A DNA stretch of 64,000 nt from Nelumbo lutea (lineage: Eukaryota > Streptophyta > Magnoliopsida > Proteales > Nelumbonaceae): assembly GCA_022828595.1 (NCBI GenBank), contig JAKGHH010000003.1, positions 18,166,934-18,230,933 on the forward strand, given 5' to 3'. Shown in pieces: positions 61,997 through 64,000 of this stretch. Numbering within the stretch: the first letter of the stretch is position 1; each line of letters starts with the position of its first letter. The position numbers and the translations under genes were made by a program. A model generated the notes under the pieces. It ran no database searches and was not told where the DNA came from. It was given only the letters and a program-made list of their open reading frames with translations.

Positions 61997-62260
61997 CTAT
62001 TAGGCGACGTAACAATACACACAAGAGCATCGATTCGAATTCATAACCATCGAATTCGAGCAAGAAACGCAAAAATTCGGGTACTTCAACAGGAAATTAG
62101 GGTTTCAACAGTGGGATTTAGAACACGGAGAAGCCCTAAACGGAAGAAGTGTAGACCAGAAAGAATTTGGTGAGACGCAAATGGCGGGGAAAGCGGGAGA
62201 AGAAAAATTTTGGGATATTTCGGCGAGAGGATTTGCCGGGCGGTGGACTTTACAGCTTGG
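61997..62260 (-). promoter_or_regulatory. SCC2 leader and proximal promoter, with telo-box and upstream ATGs
   Basis: This is the less AT-rich stretch just upstream of the SCC2 ATG. On the minus strand it contains a telo-box AAACCCTAA (62097-62105), a motif common in plant genes active in dividing cells, and a CT-rich stretch around 62170-62210. No clear TATA box is visible, and the transcription start cannot be placed from sequence. Two ATGs lie upstream of the main start (62050 and 62030). Confidence 0.5.
62000..62050 (-). CDS. Upstream ORF of SCC2 (16 codons plus stop)
   Basis: An ATG at 62050 opens a 16-residue frame (MVMNSNRCSCVYCYVA) ending in TAA at 62002-62000. One further in-frame TAG (61999-61997) then touches the SCC2 ATG. 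A second upstream ATG at 62030, in another frame, runs past the SCC2 start to 61863. If the leader includes this region, both could lower translation of the main frame. Whether they are transcribed is unknown. Confidence 0.4.
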   Translation of the reverse strand: MVMNSNRCSCVYCYVA

Positions 62261-64000
62261 TAGAGAAGTCTACGTTTAAGTTACTAATATACCCTCAAAG
62301 TTTATCATAATTACAGGAATTTGTGGAACTCCTTGCGGCCTGTTTAGTTTCCGATGGAAACTATCCTAGCTGGGCTGGGGCGATAAGTAATTGAATTTGA
62401 GTTGAGGCTTAGAGCTGAGCGTAGTTCGGCTTCGGTCGTCAAAGGTTGCCTTTCCAAGAGAAGAAATGTCCCGAGTACTCCTGAGTTTTGAACTTTTTAT
62501 TCGTGGCAGTTCGTTAATACTTGTACTGCAGTAGGGTATTAGGATTCCGAATCTTCTACGGTTCTCGGACAACACTAGGGCAATTGTGGATATGCCACGC
62601 CATCCCAACATAACATGGAACAAAGTGTCCAGAGCTGATGCAGCAGCACATTATGATTATTGATCGGATCGGTTTAACGAGTATCACTGTAGATGATTCG
62701 TACAATGGGTTAGTTAGGTCTTCCGCAACCTGATCGTTATTATGTGCATAGAATTATAGATATGTGTAAAGGCTGAGTTAGTTTGCAATGCATACGTGAT
62801 CCTGATTAAGAAGCAAATTTGCTACATGACGCGGTTCTGTACTTTTGTATTTATTTTTTTGTAATTGTGATTTGCATTTTTATCTGATGTAAAATTTATA
62901 CTTTTATTTGAATAATATATAATGTTGAGTTTAGGATGATTGTAAAACTACGAAGATGTTCATTGAAATACAAGGTTATTTACAAGTTGGCACTGTGCAG
63001 ATTTGTATTTCTACTCTTCCCAGCTCAGTCTTAGTGTCTCGTTTGTGTCCACTAACAATGCAATTTTTGCACTAATGCTCAGTTTGGAAATATTGCAAAT
63101 GTAAGGCTTAGAAAATTTGTATATATCTTTCAACAAAAATAATGAATACAAGGTTTTGTGGTGAATATATTTGTATTTGTACTTTTTTCCAAATTAATGA
63201 TCATTGAATAAATATATAAATATACAATGCAAATACAAGTTTTTGCATTAAACAATTTGCATTTGCGCTTTTTCCCACACTAAACCTAAAAAAACGATGC
63301 AAATTTTGTACTACTTCATCCTACCTCAATTCTTAGATAAAGTGGGGACACATCAATTTCCTTCCAAAGAAATTCATTGAGGAATCGGTAAGGAATGTGC
63401 TTTTTCAAGAAATATGCACCAAAGATCACCGGAACAAAAAAGCAAGGAATGGCAAGGGGTGGGGCCCGGGCACCCCCTCCCTATCCCCGCGCTATTAGCC
63501 CCAATTAAAAGCTGATCCAACGGTATTGTGTCATTGATCTCAAATATTTTATTCAAATAATAGATTCATTAATGATATATTAATGTTTATGAAACGAAGA
63601 GATTGTTCGATATCAATTTAGTTCTTTGTTTTTTTAACTTTCCCCTCGTTAGCCTATTTTTTTCTCACAATTGGTTATTTAGAGCACCATGCTATTCTCA
63701 AGTTAAAATTTAGAACATCACAACAAATCATCATTGAAATATTACCCCTTCTTCACCAAAGATATATGGGACGCCGAAATTATGGAGTATCACTAAAAGG
63801 TGTTTGTCATAGAACATCGCACCATTTTTCTCATAAAAATCGTATTAGGCATGTGGAGCTGTTTGTTTGAAACTGGTTTTGTTACATAGGCAGTTTTTAA
63901 GAAAATAACATTGGTTTTGGTGGTATTAATGTTGGTAGCAACATTTTCAATATTGAACTACATTATCCAACATCTAAGATGATGTTACATCATTGCACCA
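62106..64000. other. Upstream region without a recognisable gene
   Basis: AT-rich DNA right of the SCC2 leader. Short open frames (for example 62366-62623 minus) show no domain or splice context that I recognise. Around 62.8-63.3 kb there are repeated TTTGCATTT/AAATGCAAA-like words. No tRNA or transposon ends were identified. Confidence 0.5.

Noticed and set aside
61056..61277. 73-residue minus ORF in intron 2 as an extra SCC2 exon
   Set aside because: No similarity to SCC2, and exons 2 and 3 already join in frame to give the expected protein order.
62180..62205. E2F site in the SCC2 promoter
   Set aside because: The sequence TTTCCCCGC has one base too many for the TTTSSCGC consensus.
62366..62623. 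85-residue ORF upstream of SCC2
   Set aside because: No recognisable domain, no codon or splice evidence, and a length expected by chance.
1..64000. CRISPR array, operon or phage-like system
   Set aside because: No regularly spaced repeats with unique spacers and no closely packed co-directional genes; every large structure is a plant exon or transposon.

Overview
The window is plant nuclear DNA, from a eudicot judging by protein similarity. It has small GT-AG introns next to very large ones, Ty1/copia LTR elements with plant-type primer-binding sites, L1-like LINEs with a C-terminal RNase H domain, hAT-like miniature elements and SINE pieces. I cannot name the species from sequence alone.

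One host gene fills almost the whole window on the minus strand. It encodes SCC2 (NIPBL/Adherin family), the HEAT-repeat subunit of the SCC2-SCC4 cohesin loader, in the plant form that carries a PHD finger. The start codon is at 61996-61994. I could place 23 coding exons whose splice phases all agree. They give 4,280 nt (about 1,427 residues) before the gene runs off the left edge at a splice donor next to base 24. By comparison with the Arabidopsis protein, roughly the last 400 residues lie outside. Coding sequence is about 7% of this 62-kb gene body.

Layout from the 5' end of the gene (right to left): 64.0-62.1 kb, upstream DNA without a recognisable gene; 62.05-61.4 kb, leader with uORFs and exons 1-2; 59.7-59.0 kb, exons 3-5; a 5.2-kb intron with nested LINE pieces; 53.9-53.5 kb, exons 6-7; a 16.1-kb intron with a complete copia element inside a LINE, other LINEs and a hAT-like element; 37.3-34.8 kb, a compact cluster of exons 8-15 with introns of 70-115 bp; a 25.2-kb intron with several LINEs, one complete copia and one half copia nested in each other; 9.6-9.1 kb, exons 16-17; then exons 18-23 separated by 2-3.5-kb introns holding hAT-like elements, LINE relics and very short LINE-tail insertions.

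No transposon gene looks intact; all carry stops or frameshifts, though single domains remain open. No undescribed operon-like or defence-like system was found. The most unusual signals are a set of LINE-tail insertions only about 11-20 bp long with target-site duplications of about 17-18 bp, an 84-nt in-frame cassette-exon candidate in SCC2, two upstream ATGs one of which opens a uORF ending next to the SCC2 start, and several insertion nests whose order can be read from target-site duplications.
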